64,000 nucleotides of DNA. It comes from Streptomyces sp. MMG1121. Its GTDB lineage: Bacteria > Actinomycetota > Actinomycetes > Streptomycetales > Streptomycetaceae. Position 1 is the stretch's first letter, and every line of letters begins with the position of its first letter. The stretch is from NCBI RefSeq assembly GCF_001280015.1, contig NZ_LGDV01000025.1:62001-126000 (forward strand), read 5' to 3'. The position numbers were made by a program, and so were the translations under genes. The notes beneath the pieces are model-generated. The model made no database searches and was not told the DNA's origin. It saw nothing but the letters and a program-made list of their open reading frames with translations. Below, in pieces: positions 54,482-62,105 of the stretch.

Positions 54482-54720
54482 GGGGTGGGGATGGGGGTGC
54501 AGACGACCGCGATCCGTGCGCCGGTGGCATCCAGCAGCGCGCCGAAGTCGGCGGACTGCTCGGGGGCGCCGAGGCCGTCCGGGATCTCGTGCGGGGCCAG
54601 CGGGGTCAGTTCGCAGATCCCGGCGAGCCGGACGAGGCCCCGCTGCTGGAGCCGGCGGATGTTGTCGAGGTGCCAGCGGCCGTGGCCGCGTGCTCCCGCC
54701 AGGACGAGGGGCAGGCTCAT
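54460..54720 (-). pseudogene. Truncated Gfo/Idh/MocA-type oxidoreductase (N-terminal 80 residues)
   Basis: ATG 54720 overlaps the permease stop (ATGA) and begins MSLPLVLAGARGHGRWHLDN, continuing to GARIAVVCTPIPT. This is the NAD-binding Rossmann half of a Gfo/Idh/MocA dehydrogenase. After IPT the frame turns to PWVPSSR and stops at 54462-54460, at the point where the lipobox of the binding protein appears in another frame. A normal family member is about 350-400 residues, so most of the gene is missing. Confidence 0.8.
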
Positions 54721-55601
54721 CCCTTCACCGCCCCTGCGCCGAAGCCGGTGATCAGCCACTTCTGGATGAAGGCGAAGACGATCACGACGGGTACGGCCGC
54801 GATGACGCCACCCGCCGCCAGGGCGCCCAGGTCGACGCTGTCCGCGCTCATCAGGGTGTTGAGGCCGACCGGGATGGTCTGCTTGCTCTGGTCGGACAGG
54901 AACATCAGGGCGAACAGGAAGTGGTTCCAGGCGTGCACGAAGGCGAAGGACCCGACGGCGATCAACCCGGGCCGCAGCAGCGGCAGGACGACGATCCGGA
55001 AGGCGGTGAGCCGGTTGCAGCCGTCCACCCAGGCGGCCTCCTCCAGGGAGTACGGCACGTTCCGGATGAACCCGCTGATGAGGATCATCGACTGCGGGAG
55101 CTGGAAGACGGTCTCGGCGATGACGACACTGCCCAGCGAGTTGATCATCGACAGCTTGGCGAAGATCTGGAACAGCGGGACCAGCAGCAGCGCCCCCGGT
55201 ACGAACTGGGAGCACAGCAGCGCCAGCATGAAGCCGCGCTTGACGCGGAAGTCGAAGCGGGCGAGGGCGTAGCCGCCGGCCAGGGCGACCACCGTGGTCA
55301 GCACCAAGGTGGCGAGACCGACGTAGACGCTGTTGGCGAAGTAGGTGCCGAAGCTGCGCTCGGTCCACACCTTCTGGAAGTGCTCGAAGGGCATCGGCCA
55401 CGGCACGAGCGAGGTCGAGCCGGCCGGACGCAGGGCGAAGAGCAGGATCCGGTAGAACGGGATCAGGGTGAAGAGAAGATAGACGGACAAGGGGAGGTAG
55501 ATCTGCCAGCGCGGGACCTCGTCCCAGGCGCGGCGCTTCTTGCGGGCCTGGGCGGGCTCGGTGGCCACGTGCTCGGGCGCGGGAGCGATCTCGGTGATCA
55601 C
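54717..55601 (-). CDS. Carbohydrate ABC transporter permease 2 (MalG-like)
   Basis: 294 residues with six hydrophobic segments and the EAA loop (LEEAAWVDGCNRLTAFRIVVLPLLRPGL). The N-terminus is charged (ITEIAPAPEHVATEPAQARKKRRAWDEVPRW), followed by IYLPLSVYLLFTLIPFYRIL. It is the second half of a sugar import channel for pectin-derived oligogalacturonides, to judge by neighbouring genes. The start is GTG 55601, overlapping the stop of permease 1 (GTGA). The gene itself looks intact although its partner is interrupted. Confidence 0.88.
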   Translation of the reverse strand: MITEIAPAPEHVATEPAQARKKRRAWDEVPRWQIYLPLSVYLLFTLIPFYRILLFALRPAGSTSLVPWPMPFEHFQKVWTERSFGTYFANSVYVGLATLVLTTVVALAGGYALARFDFRVKRGFMLALLCSQFVPGALLLVPLFQIFAKLSMINSLGSVVIAETVFQLPQSMILISGFIRNVPYSLEEAAWVDGCNRLTAFRIVVLPLLRPGLIAVGSFAFVHAWNHFLFALMFLSDQSKQTIPVGLNTLMSADSVDLGALAAGGVIAAVPVVIVFAFIQKWLITGFGAGAVKG

Positions 55602-56533
55602 TTCGTCCCACCTCCGAACTTGCTCAGCCGCAGATAGACGATCGAGCAGAAGAGCAGGATCACGAACGCCACCGTGGTCAGCGCGGAGGCGTAGCCGAAG
55701 TTGTGGGCGTCGACACTGGTGTTGGCGATGTAGAGGGGAAGGGTCGTCGTCTCGCCGGCCGGACCGCCTCCCGTCAGCGTGTAGAGCAGGTCGACGTTGT
55801 TGAACTCCCACACCGCGCGCAGCAGCGTGGACAGCACGATGGCGTCCTTCAGATGGGGCAGGGTGATGTGCCAGAACTGCTTCAGCCGCCCGGCCCCGTC
55901 GACCTCGGCGGCCTCGTACAGGTCCTTCGACACGGACTGGAGGTCGGCGAGGATGAGGATCGCGAAGAAGGGCACGCCCCGCCACAGGTCGGCGACGACC
56001 GCCGCCGGGAAGACGGTGGAGGTGTCCGAGAGCCAGCTCGTGCCGTACGCCCCCAGCCCCGCGTCGGCGAGGTAACGGGTGATGCCGGTCTGGGAGTTGT
56101 AGAGCAACACCTAGATCGCGGAGGTCAGCACGCCGGAGACGGCCCACGGGGAGAAGACCAGGGGGCGGCCCAGCGCCCGCCCGGCGAAGGTCTGGTTGAC
56201 GATGAGCGCCAGCGCCAGGCCGAACAGCAGCTGCAACCCGACTTCCACCACGACCCACTTGGCGCTGAAGGTCAGCGTGCCCCAGAACTGGGGGTCGTGG
56301 GCGAAGGCCTGCGTGAAGTTGCCGAAGCCGGCGAAGCCGTTCCGCCACGGCTTGGTCGGGTTGTAGTTCTGCAGGCTGTAGTAGAAGACGCTGAGCACCG
56401 GGTAGGCGATGAAGCCCAGCATGAGCAGGGCCGCCGGGGCGATCAGCAGGTACGGCAGCCTGCGCGGGGTCGCGGAGGCACGGCGCCGCCGGGGTGGCGC
56501 GGGCGGTTTCGCCACGGCTGCGGCTTGGGCCAT
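55598..56533 (-). pseudogene. Carbohydrate ABC transporter permease 1 (MalF-like) interrupted by an amber codon
   Basis: From ATG 56533 (good GGAG seven bases upstream) the frame encodes a typical MalF-like protein: RRLPYLLIAPAALLMLGFIAYPVLS, FYYSLQNYNPTKPW and FSPWAVSGVLTSAI. It then meets TAG at 56113-56111. Directly after, the same frame continues VLLYNSQTGITRYLADAGLG and the EAA loop (SKDLYEAAEVDGAGRLKQFWHITLPHL) to a normal end at 55598. Homologues have Trp here (AIWVLLYN), so TGG to TAG is the simplest change. A GTG immediately after the stop might allow weak reinitiation. Confidence 0.85.
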
Positions 56534-56575
56534 GACTGTTCTCCGTTCGCAGTGGGACACGTACAGCGGGTACAG

Positions 56576-56612
56576 GAAGCGCTTGCTACATACACATGGG
56601 TGAAGCGCTTCA
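56576..56612. promoter_or_regulatory. Two LacI-family-type operators upstream of the sugar permeases
   Basis: GAAGCGCTTG (56576-56585) and the perfect palindrome TGAAGCGCTTCA (56601-56612) share the core AAGCGCTT, typical of LacI/GalR-family sites. They lie 43-80 bases upstream of the permease 1 start, so a LacI-type repressor encoded elsewhere probably controls the import operon. A third GAAGCGCTTC sits at 58580-58589 inside the DHDPS-family gene. Confidence 0.7.
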
Positions 56613-56631
56613 ACGATGGAGCTGCGGGATG

Positions 56632-58365
56632 TCAGCCGGCGTACGGGTCCGGCACCTGGCCCGGCCGGGCCAGGAAGGCGAAGTCGCAGCCGGTGTCGGC
56701 CTGGGTGATCTGCTCGTTGTAGAGGGCTCCGTAGCCGCGCTCGTGCCGGGCGGGCGGCGGCGTCCACGCGGCCCTGCGGCGCGCCAACTCCGCCTCGTCC
56801 ACGTGGAGATGCAGGCTGCGGGCATCGACGTCCAGGGTGATGAGGTCCCCGCTGCGCACCAGCGCCAGCGGCCCGCCGACGTACGACTCCGGGGCCACGT
56901 GCAGCACACAGGCGCCGTAACTCGTGCCGCTCATCCGGGCGTCGGAGATCCGCACCATGTCCCGCACGCCCTGCTTCAGCAGGTGGTCCGGGATGGGGAG
57001 CATGCCGTACTCGGGCATGCCCGGGCCACCCTTGGGACCGGCGCCCCGCAGCACCAGCACGCTGTCGGCGGTGATGCCGAGCGCGGGGTCGTTGATGGTG
57101 CGCTGCATGGTCCGGTAGTCGTCGAAGACCACGGCGGGCCCGGTGTGCTCGAGCAGACGGGGCTCGGCGGCGATGTGCTTGATGACGGCGCCGTCCGGGC
57201 AGAGGTTGCCGCGCAGCACGGCGACCCCGCCCTCGCTCGCGACCGGGTCGTCCCGGGTCCGGATGACGTCGTCGTGATGGACCTGGGCGCCGGCGAGCTG
57301 CTCGCGGTAGGTGTCGTACGACACCGTCGGCCGGTCCAGGTGGAGCAGATCGGGGATCCGGGAGAGGAATCCGGGCAGGCCGCCGGCGAAGTGGAAGTCC
57401 TCCATGAGGTACTTCCGGCCGCCGGGGCGGACGTCGGCGAGAACGGGCACGGTCCGGGCGATGCGGTCGAAGTCGTCCAGGGTGAGCCGTACGCCCGCCC
57501 GGCCCGCCATGGCGATCAGATGGATCACGGCGTTGGTGGAGCCGCCGAGGCCGAGCACGGTGGTGACGGCGTCCTCGAAGGCCTCGCGGGTGAGGATGTG
57601 GCTCAACCGCCGGTCTTGATGGACGAGTTCGACGGCCGTCATGCCGGCCCTCGCGGCCATCCGGTCGTGCCCCGAGTCCACCGCCGGGATGCTGGACGCG
57701 CCCGGCACGCTCACGCCGAGGGCCTCGGCGGCGGCCGTCAGCGTGGACGCCGTGCCCATGGTCATGCAGTGGCCGGGCGAGCGGGCCAGGCCGCTCTCCA
57801 GCTCGGTCATCTCGCAGTCCCCGATGAGGCCGGCCCGCTTGTCGTCCCAGTACTTCCACATGTCGGTGCCGGAACCGAGGACCTCGCCGCGCCAGTGGCC
57901 CGGGAGCATGGGCCCGGCGGGTACGAAGACGGCGGGCAGGTCGACGGAGGCGGCGCCCATGAGCAGGGCCGGGGTCGACTTGTCGCAGCCGCCCATGAGC
58001 ACCGCGCCGTCGACGGGGTAGGAGCGCAGCAGCTCCTCGGTCTCCATCGCGAGCAGGTTGCGGTAGAGCATGGGGGTCGGCTTCTGGAAGGTCTCGCTGA
58101 GCGTGGCGACCGGGAACTCCAGCGGGAAGCCCCCGGCCTGCCACACCCCCCGCTTCACGGCCTGCGCGCGCTCGCGCAGGTGCACATGACACGGGTTGAT
58201 GTCGGACCAGGTGTTGAGGATCGCGACGACCGGCTTGCCGAGGTGCTCCTCGGGCAGATAGCCGAGCTGGCGGGTACGGGCGCGGTGGCTGAAGGAGCGC
58301 AGGCCGTCGGTGCCGTACCACTGGTGGCTTCTCAGCTCCTCCGGCTTCCTGCGGGGCGCGCTCAT
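56632..58365 (-). CDS. IlvD/Edd-family sugar-acid dehydratase (arabinonate/galactonate dehydratase-like)
   Basis: 577 residues. The cluster-binding cysteines occur in NTWSDINPCHVHLRERA, VLMGGCDKSTPALLMGA and SPGHCMTMGTAST, and GLGGSTNAVIHLIAMAGRAG is the Mg-binding region. Length and the CDKSTPA form fit the sugar-acid branch (L-arabinonate, D-xylonate, D-galactonate) rather than dihydroxyacid dehydratase of valine synthesis. It makes a 2-keto-3-deoxy acid for the neighbouring DHDPS-family enzyme. ATG 58365 overlaps that gene's stop by four bases. Confidence 0.85.
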   Translation of the reverse strand: MSAPRRKPEELRSHQWYGTDGLRSFSHRARTRQLGYLPEEHLGKPVVAILNTWSDINPCHVHLRERAQAVKRGVWQAGGFPLEFPVATLSETFQKPTPMLYRNLLAMETEELLRSYPVDGAVLMGGCDKSTPALLMGAASVDLPAVFVPAGPMLPGHWRGEVLGSGTDMWKYWDDKRAGLIGDCEMTELESGLARSPGHCMTMGTASTLTAAAEALGVSVPGASSIPAVDSGHDRMAARAGMTAVELVHQDRRLSHILTREAFEDAVTTVLGLGGSTNAVIHLIAMAGRAGVRLTLDDFDRIARTVPVLADVRPGGRKYLMEDFHFAGGLPGFLSRIPDLLHLDRPTVSYDTYREQLAGAQVHHDDVIRTRDDPVASEGGVAVLRGNLCPDGAVIKHIAAEPRLLEHTGPAVVFDDYRTMQRTINDPALGITADSVLVLRGAGPKGGPGMPEYGMLPIPDHLLKQGVRDMVRISDARMSGTSYGACVLHVAPESYVGGPLALVRSGDLITLDVDARSLHLHVDEAELARRRAAWTPPPARHERGYGALYNEQITQADTGCDFAFLARPGQVPDPYAG

Positions 58366-59273
58366 ACCGGCCACCCGGCGGCGATGGCGGCGACCTCGGC
58401 GCGCTCGTCCTCGGGCAGCGGCCGGCTCGGCGGGCGGACGTCCCTGCGGCACAGGCCGAGCGCGGCGAGGGCCTCCTTGACGACGGTGACGTTGTTGGCG
58501 GAGCCGTGGGCGGCGCGGAGTTCCTCGAAGCGGCGGATCTGCTCCCAGACCTTCATGGCGGCCGGATAGTCGCCGGATCGAAGCGCTTCAATCATGTTCA
58601 GCGAGACGGCCGGGGCGACGTTCACGAGTCCGGAGGTGAAGCCTGTGGCGCCCGCCGAGAAGTAGGAGGGGGCGTACGGCTCGGCGAGACCGGCGACCCA
58701 GACGAAGCGGTCCAGGCCGGCGTCGCGCGCGAAGGCGGCGAAGCGCGCGGCGTCCGGGACGGCGTACTTCACCCCGATGACGTTCGGGCAGTGGCCGGCG
58801 AGTTCGGCGAGCCGGGCGCCGGGCAGCTGGGCGTTGCGCAGATAGGGCACCACGCCCAGCTCGGGCACGGACTCGGCGATGGCACGGTGATAGTCGACCC
58901 AGCCGGCCGCCGAGACGTAGGGGTGCACGGGCTGGTGCACCATGACCATCCCGGCTCCCAGCTCGCGGGCGTGCCGGGCGGAGGCGACGGCGGTGGGCAG
59001 GTCGTGCCCGACGCCGACGAGGATCGCGGCCCGGTCACCGGCCTCCTCGACGGTCAACTCGGTGACCAGGCGCCGCTCTTCGGGGGTGAGGGCGTAGAAC
59101 TCGCCGGTGTTGCCGTTCGGGGTGAGGGTCCTGATCCCGGCGTCGAGCAGGCGGCGCAGCAGGGCCCGGTGGGTGCCGCTGTCGACGGAGCCGTCCGTGG
59201 CGAAGGGAGTCACCGGGATGGCCACCACGTCGGCCAGGGCCGCCCGCCGGCTCTCGAACGTCACGCTGCTCAT
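58362..59273 (-). CDS. DHDPS/NAL-family aldolase or dehydratase
   Basis: 303 residues, TIM-barrel class I aldolase. VAIPVTPFATDGSVDSGTHRALLRRLLDAG is at the N-terminus and LTPNGNTGEFYAL is the G-N-T-G-E pyruvate-binding motif. The Schiff-base lysine is in VIGVKYAVPD and the conserved Tyr is in VVPYLR. Placed between a GntR regulator and a sugar-acid dehydratase, it most likely acts on a 2-keto-3-deoxy sugar acid (aldol cleavage, or dehydration to 2-oxoglutarate semialdehyde) rather than in lysine synthesis. Its ATG overlaps the GntR stop (ATGA). Confidence 0.87.
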   Translation of the reverse strand: MSSVTFESRRAALADVVAIPVTPFATDGSVDSGTHRALLRRLLDAGIRTLTPNGNTGEFYALTPEERRLVTELTVEEAGDRAAILVGVGHDLPTAVASARHARELGAGMVMVHQPVHPYVSAAGWVDYHRAIAESVPELGVVPYLRNAQLPGARLAELAGHCPNVIGVKYAVPDAARFAAFARDAGLDRFVWVAGLAEPYAPSYFSAGATGFTSGLVNVAPAVSLNMIEALRSGDYPAAMKVWEQIRRFEELRAAHGSANNVTVVKEALAALGLCRRDVRPPSRPLPEDERAEVAAIAAGWPV

Positions 59274-59944
59274 TGAAGGCCTTCCTCTGCGTGGGGCTCG
59301 GCGTCCTCGGCGTGCGGGGGGAACGCGCGCTGGACGAAGGACGCGATGTGGGCGTGCAGGGCGCCGGCGGCGCCGTCCGCGTCGCCGCCGAGCGCGAGCC
59401 GCAGGATCTCCCGGTGCTCGGCGGCCTCCCGCTCCCAGGAGGGGTCGGCGGCCCAGGCGACGGCGGAGACGAGGGCGGCCTGGTCGCGGACCTCGTCGAG
59501 CATCCGGCCGAGCAGCGGATTGCCGCAGGGCAGGTAGAGGGCGCGGTGGAACTCCCGGTTGGCGAGCGAGCGTTCGGCGGTGTCGGTGGCGTCGTCGGCG
59601 CGGGTCAGCGCGTCGCGCGCGGCATCGAGCGAGGCCCCTCTCCGGACGGCCCTGCGCAGCGCCTCCGGCTCCAGCAGCAACCGTACGTCGTAGACCTCGC
59701 GCGCCATGTCCGCGTCCACCATGCGCACCGTGACGCCCTTGTACTGGCTCATCACGACGAGACCGGTCCCGGCGAGGGTCTTCAGCGCCTCGCGGACCGG
59801 GGTCTTGGACACCCCGAACTGCGCGGCCAGCTCCGTCTCGACCAGGGCCTGCCCGGGCGTCAACTGCCCGGTCAGGATGCGGTGTTTGATCGCGTCCAGC
59901 ACATATTGCGTGCGGGACGGGATCGGGGTGGGCACAGAGGTCAT
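59270..59944 (-). CDS. GntR family (FadR/FCD-type) regulator
   Basis: 224 residues. N-terminal GntR winged helix (SRTQYVLDAIKHRILTGQLTPGQALVETELAAQFGVSKTPVREALKTLAGTGLVVM) and a C-terminal all-helical FCD ligand domain (YDVRLLLEPEALRRAV, NREFHRALYLPCGNPLLGRMLDEVRDQ, AAEHREILRLALGGDADGA) with metal-site Asp/His residues. Heading the dehydratase and aldolase genes, it probably represses them until a sugar acid is present. Palindromes just upstream (59975-59997) are likely its own sites. Confidence 0.9.
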   Translation of the reverse strand: MTSVPTPIPSRTQYVLDAIKHRILTGQLTPGQALVETELAAQFGVSKTPVREALKTLAGTGLVVMSQYKGVTVRMVDADMAREVYDVRLLLEPEALRRAVRRGASLDAARDALTRADDATDTAERSLANREFHRALYLPCGNPLLGRMLDEVRDQAALVSAVAWAADPSWEREAAEHREILRLALGGDADGAAGALHAHIASFVQRAFPPHAEDAEPHAEEGLQ

Positions 59945-59974
59945 GCGGCCCTCTCGGATCTCACGTATCGCGTC

Positions 59975-59997
59975 TCATATATGACGTACGAAGTACG
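59975..59997. promoter_or_regulatory. Palindromes upstream of the GntR operon
   Basis: TCATATATGA (59975-59984) is a perfect 10-bp palindrome, and CGTAC-GAA-GTACG (59985-59997) is a second inverted repeat directly adjoining it. Both lie 31-53 bases upstream of the regulator's ATG in an AT-richer stretch, a typical position for autoregulatory GntR operators. Confidence 0.55.
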
Positions 59998-60075
59998 ACG
60001 CGTTGAAGGTAGGAGGGGGCCCGTGTTTCGTCAATGCTTCTGACAAAAGAAGCCGGGGGTTGCCCCGCGGGCGGC

Positions 60076-60828
60076 TCAGAGGCTGCGGGTGTCACCCTCG
60101 ACGGCGGCGTACGTGGGCCGGCCCGCCGCCTCGGCGGCACGGGCGGTGGCCGCCGCACGGGTGAGCGTGGGACCGACGTGGGTGACGAGCAGCTCGCGCA
60201 CCCGCGCCTCTCGGGCGATCCGCCCGGCATCCTCCGGCGTGAGATGAACCTGTTCGCCTTCGCGATGGACGTCGATGTCGGCCTCGCACAGGAACAGGTC
60301 GGCCCGGGAGGCGAGTTCACCGAGCGCGGCGCACGGCCCGCTGTCCCCGGAGTACGCGAACACGCTCCCCTGGCACTCGGCGCGCAGCCCGTACGCCTCG
60401 GTGTCGTGGGCGACGGCACGGGCCGTCAGCCGCAGGTTCCAGTGCCGGACGTCGTGGCCGTCGTGCAGGGCGCGGAAGTCGAAGACGCCCTTCAGGAACC
60501 CGACGTCCGGCCGGCCGAAGAAGCCGGCCAGCCGCTGGGCGCAGTCCCGCGGGGCGTACAGGGGGATCGGCGCGTGCGGGGACATACCGCCGAAGGCGAA
60601 GGCGTAGGCGGCGGCCAGCAGATCGGCACTGTGGTCGGCGTGCAGATGGGAGATCCAGATCGCGGTGAGCCGCGCCGGATCCGTGTGCCGCTGCAACGCC
60701 GCGAACGTACCGGGCCCGGCATCCACCCACACCTCGGCACCCCCGCCGGCCAGCAGATATCCCGAGCAGGGCCGGTCGGGACCGGGGTGCGGCGAGGCAG
60801 TGCCGAGGGTGGTGAGGGTGAGGGCCAT
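60076..60828 (-). CDS. MBL-fold metallo-hydrolase (RNase Z-like)
   Basis: About 250 residues. It has LTTLGTASPHPGPDRPCSGYLL at the start, the zinc motif HLHADH at about residues 61-66, VFAYSGDSGPC (metal-bridging Asp) and LFLCEADI, with late histidines in QVHLTPEDAG and LLVTHVGP. The arrangement resembles the RNase Z/phosphodiesterase branch of the beta-lactamase fold; no exosite arm is seen. ATG 60828 fits the family start but lacks a ribosome site; GTG 60861 is the alternative. Confidence 0.82.
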   Translation of the reverse strand: MALTLTTLGTASPHPGPDRPCSGYLLAGGGAEVWVDAGPGTFAALQRHTDPARLTAIWISHLHADHSADLLAAAYAFAFGGMSPHAPIPLYAPRDCAQRLAGFFGRPDVGFLKGVFDFRALHDGHDVRHWNLRLTARAVAHDTEAYGLRAECQGSVFAYSGDSGPCAALGELASRADLFLCEADIDVHREGEQVHLTPEDAGRIAREARVRELLVTHVGPTLTRAAATARAAEAAGRPTYAAVEGDTRSL

Positions 60829-60880
60829 GGGAGGGAGGGTACGACGCCTCGCCGGGTGCACACGCCGCGCCCCCTGAGGG

Positions 60881-61471
60881 CTAACCCGATACCGGACGCC
60901 ACCCGGGATCGCGCCCGCTCAGCCCCACCGCCCGCTCCAGCGCAGGCGCGGACCCGGGCACCGGAACGACCGGCCCGAACAGTCCGCTCGCCCGGTCGGG
61001 ATCGTCGGCCGCGGCATGCAGGAAGGTGAGCGCCGACCCCAGCGCCGCCGGATCCGGGACGTACTCCTGTCCCGTGGCGCGAGCCAGGTCCCACCCGTGG
61101 ATGACGAGCTCGTCGGCGACGACCGCGCCCGCGACCGCGCCCGGCAGGTCCACCCCGCCGGCCCGGGTGTCCCCGGTCCAGGCGGCCGGGTCGCGCCAGG
61201 CGTCGGCCAGCTCGTCCAGCACCTTGGGCAGTTCCTCGCGCCAGCCGGGCCCGATGTCCGGGAGGGTGACGTTCGGGCGGTTGTCGGTCGTGGGGCCGAG
61301 GTCCTTGCGGGCCGCGTCGCGGAAGGCCGCGGACAGCCCCAGTAGATGGCCCAGCAGGTTGCGCACCGCCAGGTCCGGACAGGGCGTCGGGCCGGTCAGC
61401 AGCTCGTCGGGGACGGACTCGGCGAGCCGTGCCACGATCCTGGTCTGGGGTCCGAGGTCCGGTGTGCTCAT
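60881..61471 (-). CDS. TIGR03086-type metal-binding protein (mycothiol maleylpyruvate isomerase-like N-terminus)
   Basis: 196 residues. GPTPCPDLAVRNLLGHLLGLSAAFRDAARKD is the N-terminal metal-binding helix region (the ligand histidine is in LLGHL), and AVVADELVIHGWDLARATGQEY is the second conserved ligand segment (IHGWD). This actinobacterial family shares the DinB-like fold with mycothiol-dependent enzymes; the activity of this subgroup is unknown. GAAGGAG eight bases before ATG 61471 settles the start over GTG 61480. Confidence 0.87.
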   Translation of the reverse strand: MSTPDLGPQTRIVARLAESVPDELLTGPTPCPDLAVRNLLGHLLGLSAAFRDAARKDLGPTTDNRPNVTLPDIGPGWREELPKVLDELADAWRDPAAWTGDTRAGGVDLPGAVAGAVVADELVIHGWDLARATGQEYVPDPAALGSALTFLHAAADDPDRASGLFGPVVPVPGSAPALERAVGLSGRDPGWRPVSG

Positions 61472-61568
61472 GCTGCTCACTCCTTCAGGGTCGCGCTGCC
61501 CGTACGAAGGGGGGACCGGCCGGCTCCGGGAAACTCATCGGTGCGGCGCCACCTCTTCCACGGCGAGC

Positions 61569-62100
61569 GGCCGCCGCCGAGTGTCGGCCCTGGTGGCGGC
61601 GGCCGTCCCGGGGGATCTCCTCGGTGACTTCAACGGGCTGCGGATGACCGTCACCGAGGGCGTGAAGCTCGTCGCTCCGCTGACCGGGGGCGGGCCTGTA
61701 CGCGGCGTACGGCGCTCCGGCCGTCGCCCGTCTGGTCGCGGTCACGTTCGTGCTCGCCGCCGGGCTGTGCGCGCTGCCGCGGGTGCGTGAGGAGCGGCCC
61801 GCGCGGTCCGGCGGCGGCCGGAGACCTCGGAGGGCGTCCGGCACCCGTGGGGGCACCCGGGGCTGCGCCCGCTCGTCCGGGCGGCCGGTGCGACGACGCT
61901 CCTCGGCTCCCTGAGCGCGACGACGACGTACGCCGTCGTGGACCGCCTCGGCCACTCCCTCGCCTGCACGGGCGTGCCGTACGCCGTCCAGGGCGCCGGT
62001 TCGGTGACGTCCGGGCATCGGGGCGGTCCTGGCCGAGATGGCCCCACCGGCATCGCTCTTGCCGCTCCACGGCCCGGGGGTGTTGCTGACGGCGGCCACG
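61569..62100 (+). pseudogene. Degraded MFS transporter remnant
   Basis: Recognisable MFS fragments appear in order but in changing frames. GDFNGLRMTVTEGVKLVAPL (to about 61692) is followed by GLYAAYGAPAVARLVAVTFV and ALPRVREERPARSGGGRR in the next frame (from 61693). RHPWGHPGLRPLVRAAGATT, GSLSATTTYAVVDRLGHSLA and CTGVPYAVQGAGSV lie back in the first frame (from 61824). A short tail, GIGAVLAEMAPPASLLPLHG, is in the second (from 62014). At least three frameshifts and internal deletions are needed. No intact start or full set of helices remains. Confidence 0.75.
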
Positions 62101-62105
62101 CCGGC

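Noticed and set aside
56111..56113. Programmed amber readthrough or pyrrolysine at the permease stop
   Set aside because: Nothing in the window suggests amber decoding, and the residue in homologues is ordinary Trp. A nonsense mutation or sequencing error is simpler.
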